A stretch of DNA of 64,000 bases from Histidinibacterium lentulum (lineage in GTDB: Bacteria > Pseudomonadota > Alphaproteobacteria > Rhodobacterales > Rhodobacteraceae): assembly GCF_003789055.1 (NCBI RefSeq), contig NZ_ML119083.1, positions 424,706 through 488,705 of the forward strand, given 5' to 3'. Within the stretch, counting starts at the first letter, position 1; each line of letters starts with the position of its first letter. The position numbers and the translations under genes are program-made. The notes beneath the pieces are model-generated. The model was not told where the DNA came from. It worked only from the letters and a program-made list of their open reading frames with translations, and ran no database searches. This document shows positions 1 to 8,673 of this stretch, in pieces.

Positions 1-711
1 ATCGCCCAGCCGGGTGAAGGACGCCTTGCTGATCTTGGTCGAGTCGGCCACGAGGTAGACATGCTGGGCGGCGCGGATCATCGCTTCCTTCAGCTGCAGA
101 TCCGCGAAACCGGGATAGGTCAGCCCCAGCCGCACATCGACGCCCGCCGTGGCGAGAAACAACCGCCCGGCGAGAATGTCGCGGAAGTACTCGACCGACT
201 TGTCGCCCGAGAGCGACAGAGTCGGCGGCTTGAACTGGCCGCCGGGCATGTGCACGGCGAACCCGGGCACGGAGCCCAGGATCATCGCGATGTTGAGCGC
301 ATTGGTGATGACGGTCAGGTCCGCGTGGCGGGTCAGCCGGGTCGCGATCTCGGTCGTCGTGGTGCCCGCGTCGAGGATCAGCGTTTCGCCGTCCTTCACG
401 AGGGACGCCGCCAGCGCGCCGATCCGGGCCTTGCGGTCCATTTCGACCCGGTGATGCAGCGCCAGCGAGGCGACCTGCGCGGGCACCGAGTTGAGATAGG
501 CGCCGCCGTGCTCGCGGGTGATGCGCCCGGTGCCCTCCAGCCGTTCGAGGTCCTGCCGGATCGTCGCCTCGGTCACCTCGAAGGCCTGGGCGAGGTCGCG
601 GACGCGGGCCGCGCCCTCTTCCTCGATCCAGTCGAGGATGCGCTGCCGGCGCACGGCCGACAGCATCCCCGGGGCCTCGCCCGCCGCCTTCGGTCTCGTC
701 CGCCGCGCCAT
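1..711 (-). CDS. DeoR/GlpR-family transcriptional regulator (C-terminus beyond window)
   Basis: Reading the minus strand from an ATG at 709-711 gives an uninterrupted 237-residue frame that runs off the window start. The N-terminus carries a DeoR-type helix-turn-helix (VTEATIRQDL at residues 46-55). A DeoR sensor domain follows, with the phosphosugar-loop motif DAGTTTTE at 114-121. Family members are usually about 250-260 residues, so only a short C-terminal piece is missing. It is divergent from the isomerase-transketolase-kinase operon and is the obvious candidate for its repressor, probably responding to a phosphorylated sugar intermediate (inference). A second possible start is M16. The family assignment is secure; the ligand is unknown. 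Confidence 0.9.
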   Translation of the reverse strand, partial: MARRTRPKAAGEAPGMLSAVRRQRILDWIEEEGAARVRDLAQAFEVTEATIRQDLERLEGTGRITREHGGAYLNSVPAQVASLALHHRVEMDRKARIGALAASLVKDGETLILDAGTTTTEIATRLTRHADLTVITNALNIAMILGSVPGFAVHMPGGQFKPPTLSLSGDKSVEYFRDILAGRLFLATAGVDVRLGLTYPGFADLQLKEAMIRAAQHVYLVADSTKISKASFTRLGD

Positions 712-742
712 TCGCCCTCGCCAACAGGTTCCGGGGCTTTCT

Positions 743-860
743 GCCTGACCCGGTGAGGTTTGTCAGGCCCTTCTTTCGATTGCTTCCGGTTCCTGGTCTC
801 TCCGGGGGTTTCCGTGGCACTTTCGCTTGCCTGAGCACAGGATTCAGCCTAAACGAAACC
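743..860. promoter_or_regulatory. Divergent promoter region with repeated CTTTCG-type elements (candidate DeoR-family operators)
   Basis: Between the divergent regulator and isomerase genes, CTTTCGATTGC (773-783) is repeated as CTTTCGCTTGC (820-830). A related inverted copy, AAACGAAACC, lies at 851-860. There is also an inverted repeat, GCCTGAC (743-749) with GTCAGGC (762-768). DeoR/GlpR-type repressors commonly bind repeated TTTCG/CGAAA half-sites, so these are plausible operators. The assignment is by eye only. Confidence 0.4.
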
Positions 861-895
861 AAACACAAGTTTTCAAAAGTAAACTGGGGGAGAGG

Positions 896-2362
896 ATGGA
901 ACGCATTGTCAACCGGCCCGTCACGCTGGGGGTGGTCATCGGCAGCCGCGCGTTCTTCAGTCCCGCGCCGTGCCGGCAGGCTCGGGAGGACGTGCTCGCG
1001 CAGCTCGAAAAGCTGGGGATCCGCGCCGAGATCCTCCCCTACGAGGCCACGCCCAACGGCGCGGTGCAGTCGGTAGAGGACGCGCGGCTCTATGCCGAGC
1101 ATTTCAGGGCGCGGGCCGACCGGATCGACGGGCTGGTGGTCTGTCTGCCCAACTTCGGCGACGAGATCGCGGTGGCCGAGCTCGTCAGCCGCGCGCGGCT
1201 GAACGTGCCGATCCTGCTGCAGGCCTGCCGGGACGAGATCGACAGGGTCGACGTCCAGTCCCGCCGCGATGCCTGGTGCGGAAAGATCTCCATCTCCAAC
1301 AATTTCTGGCAGTACGGCGTGCCCTTCACCGAAACGACGAACCACACGGTGGATATCGCGTCGGACGAGTTCGCTGCCGATCTGGATCGCTTCGCCCGCG
1401 TTTGCCGAACCGTGCGGGGCCTCTCCGGCGCGCGGATCGGGGCCATCGGCGCACGCACCGGCCCGTTCCAGACCATGCGCTATTCGGAAAAGCTGTTGCA
1501 GGATTCGGGGATCACCGTGGTCACGGTGGACCTGTCGGAGATGATGCACGCTGCGGGTCAGATCGCCGATGACGCGCCGGAGCTGATGGCGAAGCTGAAG
1601 AAGATCGAGGGTTACGGCACCATTGCGGCGCATATCACCCCCGACCAGATCCGCACCCAGGCGAAATGGACCCTCGCCGTGAACCGCTGGATCGACGAAA
1701 ACGAATGCGACGCCTCGGCGATCCAGTGCTGGCGCTCGCTTCAGGACAATTTCGGCTGCGCCACCTGCGTGACCATGTCCATGATGGGCGAGGAGCTGAT
1801 GCCCTCGGCCTGCGAGGTGGACGTCATGGGGGCGGTGTCGATGTATGCGCTCACCCTTGCCTCGGGCGCGCCTGCCGCGATCCTCGACTGGAACAACAAC
1901 TACGGCGACGCCGAGGACATGTGCGTCTGCACCCATTGCGGCAACTATCCCAAGAGCTTCATGGGCCGCACACCGGAGATCGGCGAGCTCGACGTGCTGG
2001 GAGAGACCATCGGCCGGGCGAAATGCTTCGGCGCTGTGAAGGGCAAGGTGAAGGCCGGGGAGATGACCTATTTCCGGCTTTCGACCGACGACCGCGCCGG
2101 CACGATCAAGAGCTACCTCGGCGAGGGGGAGTTCACCGACGACCCCTTCGGCATGGACGGCGGCATCGCTGTGACCCGGGTGAAGGACCTGCGGCGGCTC
2201 ATGCGGTTCGTCACCCGGAACGGGTTCGAGCATCATGTCGCGATGGTCCGCGGGCACCATGCCGATGTCCTGTCGGAGGCGGTGACCCAGTATCTCCGCT
2301 GGCCGATCTACCACCACGGCGGCGAGCCCGAGCCGCAGATGACCCTGCCGCGGCGGGTCTGA
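896..2362 (+). CDS. L-fucose/L-arabinose isomerase-family sugar isomerase
   Basis: A 488-residue protein of the FucI/AraA-like isomerase family (COG2407-type), expected to interconvert an aldose and a ketose. E307 and D331 are spaced 24 residues apart, like the metal-binding E337/D361 pair of E. coli FucI, and H446-H447 could supply the third ligand. A cysteine-rich CVCTHCG stretch lies near residues 343-349. The ATG at 896 is preferred over an in-frame start at 827 because the GGGGGAGAGG run just upstream provides a ribosome-binding site. It is the first gene of an operon with the split transketolase and FGGY kinase, so it probably makes the ketose that the kinase phosphorylates. The substrate is unknown; shorter and divergent relative to true FucI. 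Confidence 0.85.
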   Translation: MERIVNRPVTLGVVIGSRAFFSPAPCRQAREDVLAQLEKLGIRAEILPYEATPNGAVQSVEDARLYAEHFRARADRIDGLVVCLPNFGDEIAVAELVSRARLNVPILLQACRDEIDRVDVQSRRDAWCGKISISNNFWQYGVPFTETTNHTVDIASDEFAADLDRFARVCRTVRGLSGARIGAIGARTGPFQTMRYSEKLLQDSGITVVTVDLSEMMHAAGQIADDAPELMAKLKKIEGYGTIAAHITPDQIRTQAKWTLAVNRWIDENECDASAIQCWRSLQDNFGCATCVTMSMMGEELMPSACEVDVMGAVSMYALTLASGAPAAILDWNNNYGDAEDMCVCTHCGNYPKSFMGRTPEIGELDVLGETIGRAKCFGAVKGKVKAGEMTYFRLSTDDRAGTIKSYLGEGEFTDDPFGMDGGIAVTRVKDLRRLMRFVTRNGFEHHVAMVRGHHADVLSEAVTQYLRWPIYHHGGEPEPQMTLPRRV

Positions 2363-2365
2363 GCC

Positions 2366-3202
2366 ATGACACCGCTCGCAAACGAGGACCCGCGGCTGGA
2401 CCTGATCCGCGACCGCGCGGCCTGGATGCGCCGCCGCGCCCTGCGGATGGTCAACCGCAGCAAGCTCGGCCATATCGGCGGAGATTTCTCCGCCACGGAC
2501 ATTCTTGCGACGCTCTATTTCGGCGTGCTGCGCTACGACCCTGCGGAGCCGCGCGCCCCTGGCCGGGACCGGTTCGTCATGTCGAAGGGCCATGCCTCGG
2601 GGGTGCTCTACACCGCGCTCGCGGCGGCGGGCTACTTTCCCGAGGACTGGCTCGACAGCTACATGGCGCCCGGGTCTCTGCTGAACGGCCATCCGAACCG
2701 GATGTACCTGCCGGGGGTGGAGGCCAACACCGGCCCCCTCGGGCACGGTTTTCCCATCGCCGTGGGCATAGCGATCGCGGGACAGCTCTCGGGAGACGGC
2801 TACCGGACCTACGTCCTGACCGGCGACGGCGAACAGCAGGAGGGCTCCAACTGGGAGGCCGCGATGACCGCCTCCCACCGGGGCCTTGCGAACCTGACGC
2901 TGATCGTGGACCGCAACGGGCTGCAGCAGGGCGACCTGACCGAGGACACCGTGTCGCTGGAACCGCTGGATGCGCGCTACCGCGCCTTCGGCTGGGAGGT
3001 GACGGAGGTCGACGGACACGACCCGGCGGAGCTGCTGTCGGTTCTTGGTGCGCCCGTGGGCGCGCGGACCCGTCCGCTCTGCGTCATCGCGCGGACGGTC
3101 AAGGGCAAGGGCGTGTCCTTCATGGAGAACAGGGCCAAATGGCACCATGGCGTGCCCAGCGAGGCGGAATACGAGGCGGCCATGGCGGAGCTGGGCGGAT
3201 GA
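2366..3202 (+). CDS. Transketolase, N-terminal (pyrophosphate-binding) subunit
   Basis: A 278-residue protein matching the N-terminal thiamine-diphosphate half of transketolase. The cofactor motif GDG (153-155) is followed by N184, the expected GDG-X-N spacing. The sequence KGHASGVLYTAL and the LGHGF turn are typical of the family. Whole transketolases are about 660 residues; here the enzyme is split in two genes, as in the AptA/AptB-type and other bacterial two-subunit transketolases. It begins three bases after the isomerase stop and overlaps the next gene by four bases, so the two subunits are translationally coupled. It probably acts on a phosphorylated ketose made by the neighbouring kinase (inference). 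Confidence 0.92.
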   Translation: MTPLANEDPRLDLIRDRAAWMRRRALRMVNRSKLGHIGGDFSATDILATLYFGVLRYDPAEPRAPGRDRFVMSKGHASGVLYTALAAAGYFPEDWLDSYMAPGSLLNGHPNRMYLPGVEANTGPLGHGFPIAVGIAIAGQLSGDGYRTYVLTGDGEQQEGSNWEAAMTASHRGLANLTLIVDRNGLQQGDLTEDTVSLEPLDARYRAFGWEVTEVDGHDPAELLSVLGAPVGARTRPLCVIARTVKGKGVSFMENRAKWHHGVPSEAEYEAAMAELGG

Positions 3203-4167
3203 CGCGCATGGACCGGACCCCGGGCACCTTCGACTGCCGCAAGGCCTTTGCCGAGACGATGGAGGAACTCGCCCGCGCGGACGAGCGCATCGTCGTGGTT
3301 GTGAACGATTCGGTCGGGTCGTCGAACCTCACCGGGTTCCGCGCCGCCTTCCCCGACCGCACGATCAACGTGGGCATCGCGGAACAGAACATGGTCGGCG
3401 TCGGGGCGGGCCTGGCGAACGGGGCCCGCATTCCCTTCGTCTCGGCGGCCTCCTGTTTCCTGAGCGGCCGCGCGCTCGAGCAGGTCAAGGCGGATGTCGC
3501 CTACTCGGGCTACAACGTGAAACTGGTGGGCCAGTCCTCGGGTGTCGCCTATGGCGAACTGGGCGCCACCCACCATTCGATCGAGGATTTCGCCTGGCTG
3601 CGCGCGCTCGACCCGCTGACCGTGATCGCCCCCGCCGATCCCTGGGAGACCGAGGCCGCCCTTCGCTGGGCCGCGGCGCACGAGGGACCGGTCTACCTGC
3701 GGCTGTCGCGGATGAAGGTCCCCGACCTCGGCCCCGACGCGGACGGCCGGCGCAGGTTCGAGCCGGGGCGCGCCCGGGTGATGCGGCGGGGCGATGACGT
3801 GGCGATCCTCGCGCTGGGCACGACGGTGCATCTGGCAATGGAGGCGGCCGAAGCGCTGGCTGCCCAAGGCACCGGCGCGCGGGTCCTGTCGGTGCATACG
3901 CTCAGCCCGCTCGACGAGGCCGCCGTTCTGGCCGCGGCGCAGGAGACCGGCGCGCTGGTCACCGCGGAGGAGGCGCTGGTGCGCGGCGGGCTGGGCGGTG
4001 CGGTGGCCGAACTGACCTCCGCCCATCGACCCGTCCCGCTGGAGCGGGTCGGATTCGACGGGTTCCAGAAGACCGGGCCAGTGGATTGGCTCTTCCGGGA
4101 AGCCGGCCTCACCGGCGCGGGCATCGCCGAGGCGGCTCGGCGGGCGATGCGGCGCCGGGACGGCTGA
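3199..4167 (+). CDS. Transketolase, C-terminal (pyrimidine-binding) subunit
   Basis: A 322-residue partner of the preceding subunit, covering the pyrimidine-binding and C-terminal transketolase domains. The TPP-activating glutamate is E62 within VGIAEQNMVGVGAGLA. The sequence GATHHSIED and the C-terminal half match the 1-deoxyxylulose-synthase/transketolase C family. The start ATG at 3199 overlaps the previous TGA (ATGA) and has a GGAG 8 bases upstream. A longer open frame runs upstream through the isomerase and N-subunit genes but is out of frame with them and not real. It forms a heteromeric enzyme with the upstream gene. Confidence 0.92.
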   Translation: MTRMDRTPGTFDCRKAFAETMEELARADERIVVVVNDSVGSSNLTGFRAAFPDRTINVGIAEQNMVGVGAGLANGARIPFVSAASCFLSGRALEQVKADVAYSGYNVKLVGQSSGVAYGELGATHHSIEDFAWLRALDPLTVIAPADPWETEAALRWAAAHEGPVYLRLSRMKVPDLGPDADGRRRFEPGRARVMRRGDDVAILALGTTVHLAMEAAEALAAQGTGARVLSVHTLSPLDEAAVLAAAQETGALVTAEEALVRGGLGGAVAELTSAHRPVPLERVGFDGFQKTGPVDWLFREAGLTGAGIAEAARRAMRRRDG

Positions 4168-4168
4168 C

Positions 4169-5620
4169 ATGCTGATCCTCGCCATCGACCAGGGAACGAC
4201 GAATACCAAGGCGCTGGTCTTCGACCTCGAGGGACGCATCCTGCGCAGCGCCTCGGCCTCCTGCCGCACCGACTATCCGGCCCCGGGCTGGGCCGAACAG
4301 TCGGCGGCGGAGATCTGGGCCACCACGCGGACCGTCATCGCCGAGGCGACCGCGGGCCTGACGCGCGAGATCGCCGCCATCGGCATCGCGAACCAGCGCG
4401 AGACGCTGGTGGTCTGGGACGCCGGGACCTCCGCTCCCGTGGGGCCGGCGCCGATCTGGCAGTGCCGACGCACGGCCGACGCCTGCGCGCGGCTGATCGA
4501 GGCGGGCCATCCCGGGGAGGTGGCCGAAAGGACCGGCCTGGGGATCAACCCGCTCTTTCCCGCCACGAAACTGGCCTGGGTGCTGGAGAACCGGCCCGAG
4601 GCCGCGCGGCTCGCCGACGCGGGGCGGCTGAGGGCCGGAACGGTGGATGCCTGGCTGTTGTGGAATTTCACCGGCGGGGCGGCTTTCGCCACGGATCACT
4701 CCAACGCCTCGCGCACGCTGCTCTTCGACACCGGGACACTCGACTGGGGGCCGGACCTCGCGCGCCTCTTCGGTGTCCCGCTCGACTGCCTGCCGCGGGC
4801 CATGGCCTCCGACAGCCTGTTCGGCAGGACGGCGGAGGGGGCGACGGCGCTGCCCGCCGGAGTGCCGATCCATGCAATGATGGGCGACAGCCATGCCGCA
4901 CTTTTCGGCCATGGGGTGCGCGGTCAGGGGCAGGTCAAGGCGACCTACGGCACCGGGTCTTCGCTCATGACACTCACGCAAGGGCGGCCCCGGTCCCTTC
5001 ACGGGCTCTCGGGCACCGTCGGATGGACGCAGGGCGCCCGCACGAGCCATGCGCTCGAGGGCAACATCACCGTCTCGGCCCAGGCGGCCGCCTTCGCCGC
5101 CGACCTGCTGGGCCTGCCGGATGCCGCCGCCCTGTCGGCGCTGGCCGAAAGCGTGCAGGACAGCGGCGGGGTGGTTTTCGTGCCCGCCCTTGCCGGTCTG
5201 GGCGCACCCCATTGGGACGACGCGGCGCGGGGGCTGGTGACGGGACTGTCCCTCGGCTCGGGCCGCGCCCATCTCGCGCGCGCGACCCTCGAGGCGATCG
5301 CGCATCAGGTGGCCGATGTGTTCGAGGCCATGGAGCACGACCTTGGCCGGCGTCTCGACGTGCTGTCCGCAGATGGCGGAGCCTCGGGTAACGGCTTCCT
5401 GATGCAGCTTCAGGCGGACCTCCTCGGCCGTCCGGTGCGCCGGCCGGCCCTTGCAGAGATCGGCGCGCTCGGCGTGGCCACCATGGCGGCCGGGGCGCTG
5501 GGCGAAACCATGGCCGCGCCGTCCGACGGGGCGAAGACCTACCGGCCGGGACTGTCCGGCGACGCGCGCGCGACCGAAAGGGATCGCTGGCGCGCCGCGA
5601 TCGCCCGCGCAACAGGCTGA
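4169..5620 (+). CDS. FGGY-family carbohydrate kinase (glycerol-kinase-like)
   Basis: A 483-residue FGGY kinase with the N-terminal phosphate-binding loop DQGTTNTKALVFD (starting near residue 7). The catalytic aspartate is D240 in GDSHAALFG, equivalent to GDQQAAL of glycerol kinase. The C-terminal ADP-binding region around GASGNGF lies near residue 403. It starts one base after the transketolase stop, as last gene of the operon. In context it probably phosphorylates the ketose produced by the isomerase before transketolase cleavage, rather than acting as a housekeeping glycerol kinase (inference). Sequence alone cannot separate glycerol, xylulose, apulose or similar substrates. Confidence 0.88.
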   Translation: MLILAIDQGTTNTKALVFDLEGRILRSASASCRTDYPAPGWAEQSAAEIWATTRTVIAEATAGLTREIAAIGIANQRETLVVWDAGTSAPVGPAPIWQCRRTADACARLIEAGHPGEVAERTGLGINPLFPATKLAWVLENRPEAARLADAGRLRAGTVDAWLLWNFTGGAAFATDHSNASRTLLFDTGTLDWGPDLARLFGVPLDCLPRAMASDSLFGRTAEGATALPAGVPIHAMMGDSHAALFGHGVRGQGQVKATYGTGSSLMTLTQGRPRSLHGLSGTVGWTQGARTSHALEGNITVSAQAAAFAADLLGLPDAAALSALAESVQDSGGVVFVPALAGLGAPHWDDAARGLVTGLSLGSGRAHLARATLEAIAHQVADVFEAMEHDLGRRLDVLSADGGASGNGFLMQLQADLLGRPVRRPALAEIGALGVATMAAGALGETMAAPSDGAKTYRPGLSGDARATERDRWRAAIARATG

Positions 5621-5637
5621 CTGCGCCCCGGTTTGTG

Positions 5638-5655
5638 GCCCTGTGACCGCAGGGC
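5638..5655 (+). terminator. Short stem-loop after the kinase gene
   Basis: GCCCTG (5638-5643) and CAGGGC (5650-5655) form a six-base-pair stem with a six-base loop between the kinase and manC. No T-run follows, so it is a weak candidate for transcript end formation. The rest of the 117-base gap shows no gene. Confidence 0.3.
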
Positions 5656-5737
5656 GTGGGCGCCGCCGCTTCGTGCTTGCGTCCCGGAGCGCCCGCGCGG
5701 CAGACAGGGAGCACCGGTTCGGGGCAAGGGGTCTGCG

Positions 5738-7150
5738 ATGATCGTTCCCATTCTGATGTGCGGCGGTTCGGGTACGCGGCTCTGGCCGCTCTCGAGAAAG
5801 AGCTATCCGAAGCAGTTCGCCACGCTGCTGGGCGACGAGAGCCTGTTTCAGGCCTCAGCCCGCCGCTATTCCGGGGCGGATTTCGCCGCTCCCGTCGTGG
5901 TGACGGGCGACGCCTTCCGTTTCATCGTGACGAAGCAACTGGACGAGATCGGCATGGCCGCCGATACAGTCCTGATCGAGCCCGAGGGCCGCAACACCGC
6001 CCCGGCCGCCATCGCCGGCGCCCTTCATGTGGCGGGGGGCGATCCCGACGCGCTGATCCTGATCGCCCCCGCCGATCACGCCATGGCCGATCCGGCAGGC
6101 TTCCGCGACGCGGTCCTGGTGGGCGCCGCCGCCGCGCGCGAGGGCCGGATCGTCACCTTCGGTATCCGGCCCACGCGGGCCGAAACGGGTTATGGCTGGC
6201 TCGAGGCGGGAGAGGAAAGCCATCCTGGCGTCCGCACCCTGAGCCGCTTCATCGAGAAGCCCGACGCCGACAGGGCCGCCGCGCTGCTCGGGAATCCCGG
6301 CAACCTCTGGAACGCAGGCATCTTCCTGGTCCGCGCCCGGACGCTGGTCGAGGCCTTCGAAGCCCATGCGCCCGCGATCCGGCAAAGCGTCGCCGCCGCG
6401 CTGGAGGCGGCGCGGACGGATCTCGGGTTCTGCCGCATCGACGAGGCGCTCTGGGCCGGCGTGCCCGAGGATTCCATCGACTATGCCGTGATGGAGAAGG
6501 CCGCCAACGTCTCTGTCGTGCCCTACGAAGGCCCGTGGAGCGACCTGGGGTCCTGGGAAGCCGTGTGGACCGAGATGCCCCGCGATACCGCCGGCAACGC
6601 GCTGAGCGACAACGCCACGGCGCTGGGCTGCGAGGGAAGTCTCCTGCGGTCCGAGGACGAGGGGATCGAGCTCGTCGGCATCGGGCTGAAGAACGTCGTC
6701 GCCGTGGCGATGAAGGACGCCTTCATGGTCGCCGACATGTCGGACAGCCAGAACGTCAAGACGGCGGTCAAGGTGTTGAAGGACAAGGGCGCCTCCCAGG
6801 CGGTACAGCTGCCGCGCGACTACCGCCCCTGGGGCTGGTACGAGACTTTGATTCTGTCCGACCGCTTCCAGGTGAAGCGCATCCATGTTCATCCGGGCGC
6901 CGCGCTCAGCCTGCAATCCCATGTCCACCGTTCCGAACACTGGATCGTCGTGGCGGGCACCGCGAAGGTCACCGTGGACGACGAGGTGAAGCTGCTGACC
7001 GAGAACCAGTCGGTCTACATCCCGCTCGGCGCGGTGCACCGGATGGAGAACCCCGGCAAGGTGCCCATGGTGCTGATCGAGGTGCAGACGGGCGCCTATC
7101 TCGGCGAGGACGACATCATCCGTTACGAAGACATCTACGCGAGGGGCTGA
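5738..7150 (+). CDS. manC: Mannose-1-phosphate guanylyltransferase / mannose-6-phosphate isomerase
   Basis: A 470-residue two-domain enzyme. The N-terminal nucleotidyltransferase has the signature GGSGTRLWPLSRKSYPKQF from residue 9 and the sugar-phosphate motif FIEKP at 171-175. A C-terminal type II phosphomannose isomerase cupin (about 350-470) contains RPWGWYE and HPGAALSLQSHVHRSEHW. It makes GDP-mannose from mannose 1-phosphate and can convert fructose 6-phosphate to mannose 6-phosphate. The start at 5738 begins exactly with the conserved MIVPILMCGG; a longer in-frame extension to 5633 lacks family similarity. It is followed four bases later by phosphomannomutase, completing a GDP-mannose module for glycan synthesis. 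Confidence 0.95.
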   Translation: MIVPILMCGGSGTRLWPLSRKSYPKQFATLLGDESLFQASARRYSGADFAAPVVVTGDAFRFIVTKQLDEIGMAADTVLIEPEGRNTAPAAIAGALHVAGGDPDALILIAPADHAMADPAGFRDAVLVGAAAAREGRIVTFGIRPTRAETGYGWLEAGEESHPGVRTLSRFIEKPDADRAAALLGNPGNLWNAGIFLVRARTLVEAFEAHAPAIRQSVAAALEAARTDLGFCRIDEALWAGVPEDSIDYAVMEKAANVSVVPYEGPWSDLGSWEAVWTEMPRDTAGNALSDNATALGCEGSLLRSEDEGIELVGIGLKNVVAVAMKDAFMVADMSDSQNVKTAVKVLKDKGASQAVQLPRDYRPWGWYETLILSDRFQVKRIHVHPGAALSLQSHVHRSEHWIVVAGTAKVTVDDEVKLLTENQSVYIPLGAVHRMENPGKVPMVLIEVQTGAYLGEDDIIRYEDIYARG

Positions 7151-7154
7151 GCCC

Positions 7155-8543
7155 ATGGCTCCCAAGTTCGGAACCCGCGGGCTGCGCGGTCTCGTCACCG
7201 AGCTGACGGACGACCTGGTGGCGGACTACACCCGCGCCTTTCTCGCGGCCTGCCCCCATGGCGGTCGGGTCTTCGTGGCCCGGGACCTGCGCGAGAGTTC
7301 CCCCCGCATCGCGGAGGCGGTGATCGCCGCGGCGCGGGGCGAGGGTGTGGACGTTGTCCGCGCCGGGATGCTGCCCACGCCGGCGCTGGCGCTCGCCTCC
7401 ATGGGCGCGGGGGCGGCGGCGATCATGGTCACGGGCAGCCATATCCCAGCCGACCGCAACGGGCTGAAATTCTACCTGCCCGGCGGCGAGGTGTCGAAGA
7501 ACGACGAGGCGCGCATCGTCGCGGCACTCGGACGGCCCGCCGCGGGCCGCAGCGGCGGGGTGAGCGAGGGCGAGGGCATCGCCGGGGCCTATGTGGACCG
7601 TTATGTCGGCGCCTTCGGCGCGGAGGCGCTGGGCGGCCTCCGGATCGGCGTCTATCAGCATTCGTCGGCCGCGCGGGATCTCCTGTGCGAGATCGTGGCG
7701 CGGCTGGGCGCCGAGGCGGTGCCGCTCGCCCGCTCCGCTACCTTCGTGCCGGTGGATACCGAAGCGGTGGACCCCGAGACCACGCAGAGGCTCGCTGCCT
7801 GGTGTCTCGAGCACCGTCTCGACGCGGTCGTGTCCACCGACGGCGATGCCGACCGGCCCATGGTCGCGGACCACACGGGCCGCATCGTGCCCGGGGACGT
7901 GCTGGGGCCGCTGACGGCGGGGCTCCTGTCGGCCGACGTGCTCTGCACCCCTGTCTCGTCGAACACGGCCGTGGATCACATGGGCTTCGCGCGGGTCGTC
8001 CGCACCCGCATCGGCTCCCCCTATGTCATCGCGGCGATGGAGGCGGCGCTGGCTGCCGATCCCGCCGCCAGGGTGGCGGGATACGAGGCAAACGGCGGTT
8101 TCCTGCTCGGCTTCGAGGCCGAGGGTCCCGCGGGCGGCCTTCCGCCCCTCGCCACCCGCGACAGCGTGCTGCCCGTCGTGGCGCCGCTCGCGCGGGCGCG
8201 GGCCGAGGGACGGACGCTGGCGGGGCTCGTGTCCACCTTGCCGCCACGCTTCACCGCCGCAGACCGGATCACCGGCATCGACACGGATCGCGCGCGCGAG
8301 TTCCTTGCCGCGATGCGCGCCGATCCTGCCCGGCGCGCGGCCTTCTTCGACGCCCTGCCGCCGGAGGAGGCCATCGACGAGACGGATGGCTTGCGGGTGA
8401 CCTTCGAGGGCGGCGCGATCCTGCACCTGCGCCCCTCCGGCAACGCGCCGGAGTTCCGCTGCTATGCCGAGGCGGCGAGCGCCGAAGCCGCGCAGACCCT
8501 GCTCGCGCGGCACCTCGGAAAGCTGGGGACGGAGGTCGGATGA
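7155..8543 (+). CDS. manB: Phosphomannomutase / phosphoglucomutase family
   Basis: A 462-residue alpha-D-phosphohexomutase. The phosphoserine loop reads VTGSH with S95. The Mg2+-binding loop is DGDAD (229-233), the sugar loop is EANGGFLLG and the C-terminal phosphate-binding motif is RPSGNAPE with R426 and S428. It interconverts mannose 6- and 1-phosphate, feeding the manC product directly upstream. The active-site loop has TGSH where many relatives have TASH, still compatible with catalysis. Length and domain layout match the family. The mannose assignment relies on the manC neighbour; glucose specificity cannot be excluded. Confidence 0.92.
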   Translation: MAPKFGTRGLRGLVTELTDDLVADYTRAFLAACPHGGRVFVARDLRESSPRIAEAVIAAARGEGVDVVRAGMLPTPALALASMGAGAAAIMVTGSHIPADRNGLKFYLPGGEVSKNDEARIVAALGRPAAGRSGGVSEGEGIAGAYVDRYVGAFGAEALGGLRIGVYQHSSAARDLLCEIVARLGAEAVPLARSATFVPVDTEAVDPETTQRLAAWCLEHRLDAVVSTDGDADRPMVADHTGRIVPGDVLGPLTAGLLSADVLCTPVSSNTAVDHMGFARVVRTRIGSPYVIAAMEAALAADPAARVAGYEANGGFLLGFEAEGPAGGLPPLATRDSVLPVVAPLARARAEGRTLAGLVSTLPPRFTAADRITGIDTDRAREFLAAMRADPARRAAFFDALPPEEAIDETDGLRVTFEGGAILHLRPSGNAPEFRCYAEAASAEAAQTLLARHLGKLGTEVG

Positions 8544-8673
8544 GCGCAGGGCAAGGCGGGCTGCGAACCCGCCCGACACCGGCGGCCCTGCGTCCTGCCC
8601 CGGCGCACAGACGGTTTTACTCTGCGGCAGCCGCCCGGTAGCATCGGGCAGCAACGGACGAGGGGCCCCATTC

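Noticed and set aside
2977..4269. Long minus-strand open frame opposite the transketolase genes
   Set aside because: Its translation is Arg/Gly-rich with no family features; it is the GC-driven antisense shadow of the real genes.
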